From Phenylobacterium koreense (lineage in GTDB: Bacteria; Pseudomonadota; Alphaproteobacteria; Caulobacterales; Caulobacteraceae): a DNA stretch of 64,000 nt. This document shows, in pieces, positions 63,739 through 64,000 of this stretch; position 1 is the stretch's first letter, and every line of letters begins with the position of its first letter. A program made the position numbers and the translations under genes. The notes beneath the pieces were generated by a model. That model did no database searches and had not been told where the DNA came from. It saw nothing but the letters and a program-made list of their open reading frames with translations. Location: assembly GCF_040545335.1 (NCBI RefSeq), contig NZ_JBEPLU010000001.1, positions 310,001 through 374,000 on the forward strand, in the 5' to 3' direction.

Positions 63739-64000
63739 CTACTGCTTCGGGCCGAGTCCGGCTCGTGCGAAGGCGGCGCCCAGCTTTTCGGCGATCACGA
63801 TCCCAGGCGGGGTCCGCTCGCCCTCCATCACCGCCGCGTAGACGAAATCGGTGTCCTGGATGGCCCCGGCCGCCCAGGCGACGCCGCGCGAACCATCGGG
63901 ATTGCTGGGGCAACTCGCCGTGCGCGCCGGGCCGCTGGTCGGCGCCGACTTCAGCAGGTCATCGACCGTGCGCAGGCCGGGCTTTTCGCAGGCCGGCAGC
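63739..64000 (-). CDS. C-terminal part of an unrecognised protein (partial)
   Basis: An open minus-strand frame enters from the right edge and stops at TAG (63741-63739), giving the last 87 residues or so, from LPACEKPGLRTVDDLLKSAP to AFARAGLGPKQ. It has two Cys (in PACEKPG and TASCPSNPDG) about 28 residues apart, which might be disulfide-bonded if the protein is exported. Codon third positions are G/C-rich as in the neighbouring genes. No family is recognised, and the start is outside the window. Confidence 0.6.
   Translation of the reverse strand, partial: LPACEKPGLRTVDDLLKSAPTSGPARTASCPSNPDGSRGVAWAAGAIQDTDFVYAAVMEGERTPPGIVIAEKLGAAFARAGLGPKQ

Overview
The window is GC-rich, with tightly packed genes that overlap in ATGA style, often use GTG or TTG starts, and encode TonB-dependent receptors, a cbb3 oxidase with FNR/FixK boxes and a serine palmitoyltransferase locus. 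Gene content and gene order match the sphingolipid region of Caulobacter crescentus, so the source is most likely a member of Caulobacteraceae (Caulobacter, Phenylobacterium or a close relative). This rests on recalled gene order and family recognition; no database search was made.

Region 1 (about 0.5-18.2 kb) is a sphingolipid locus. Its core is aasR (acyl-ACP synthetase), cerR (reductase), acpR (acyl carrier protein), spt (serine palmitoyltransferase) and bcerS (GNAT-fold ceramide synthase). Around the core are headgroup genes: a ceramide-kinase-like lipid kinase, a CDP-alcohol phosphotransferase with an N-terminal extension, a CDP-glycerol-transferase-like protein, three nucleotidyltransferase-fold proteins, a HIT protein and a metallophosphoesterase. 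Export genes are also present: LptC-, LptF- and LptG-like proteins and a Wzx/MATE-type flippase. Read together, the locus can make, decorate, flip and export an anionic ceramide lipid.

Region 2 (about 18.4-38.4 kb) looks like a peptide and amino acid utilisation island. It has a TonB receptor, two M61-type peptidases with PDZ domains, three S10-type serine carboxypeptidases, a secreted amidohydrolase, two ornithine-cyclodeaminase-like enzymes around an APC permease, a Tat-exported class V PLP enzyme, a class I/II aminotransferase and an Lrp regulator. A dyad GCAT-N5-ATGC occurs three times around the lrp gene and once between divergent S10 genes, so it is a candidate Lrp operator.

Region 3 (38.4-45.9 kb) is a sulfonate or sulfate-ester scavenging set: SsuABC-like transporter, TauD-type dioxygenase, aldo/keto reductase and a divergent TonB receptor. 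Region 4 (45.9-56.2 kb) is microaerobic respiration: hemN, then ccoNOQP-ccoGHIS read leftwards. FNR/FixK boxes lie ahead of hemN and ccoN; the ccoN box is also well placed for a divergent small membrane protein followed by OmpW. Region 5 (56.2-64 kb) holds a TonB receptor with a low-complexity insert, an OafA-type acyltransferase, katG, a CAT-anticodon tRNA (probably tRNA-Ile2), a SIMPL-domain protein and a truncated unknown gene. Short inverted repeats of one family (CCTTCTCCC...GGGAGAAGG) are scattered between genes. No CRISPR array, prophage, transposase or rRNA was seen.
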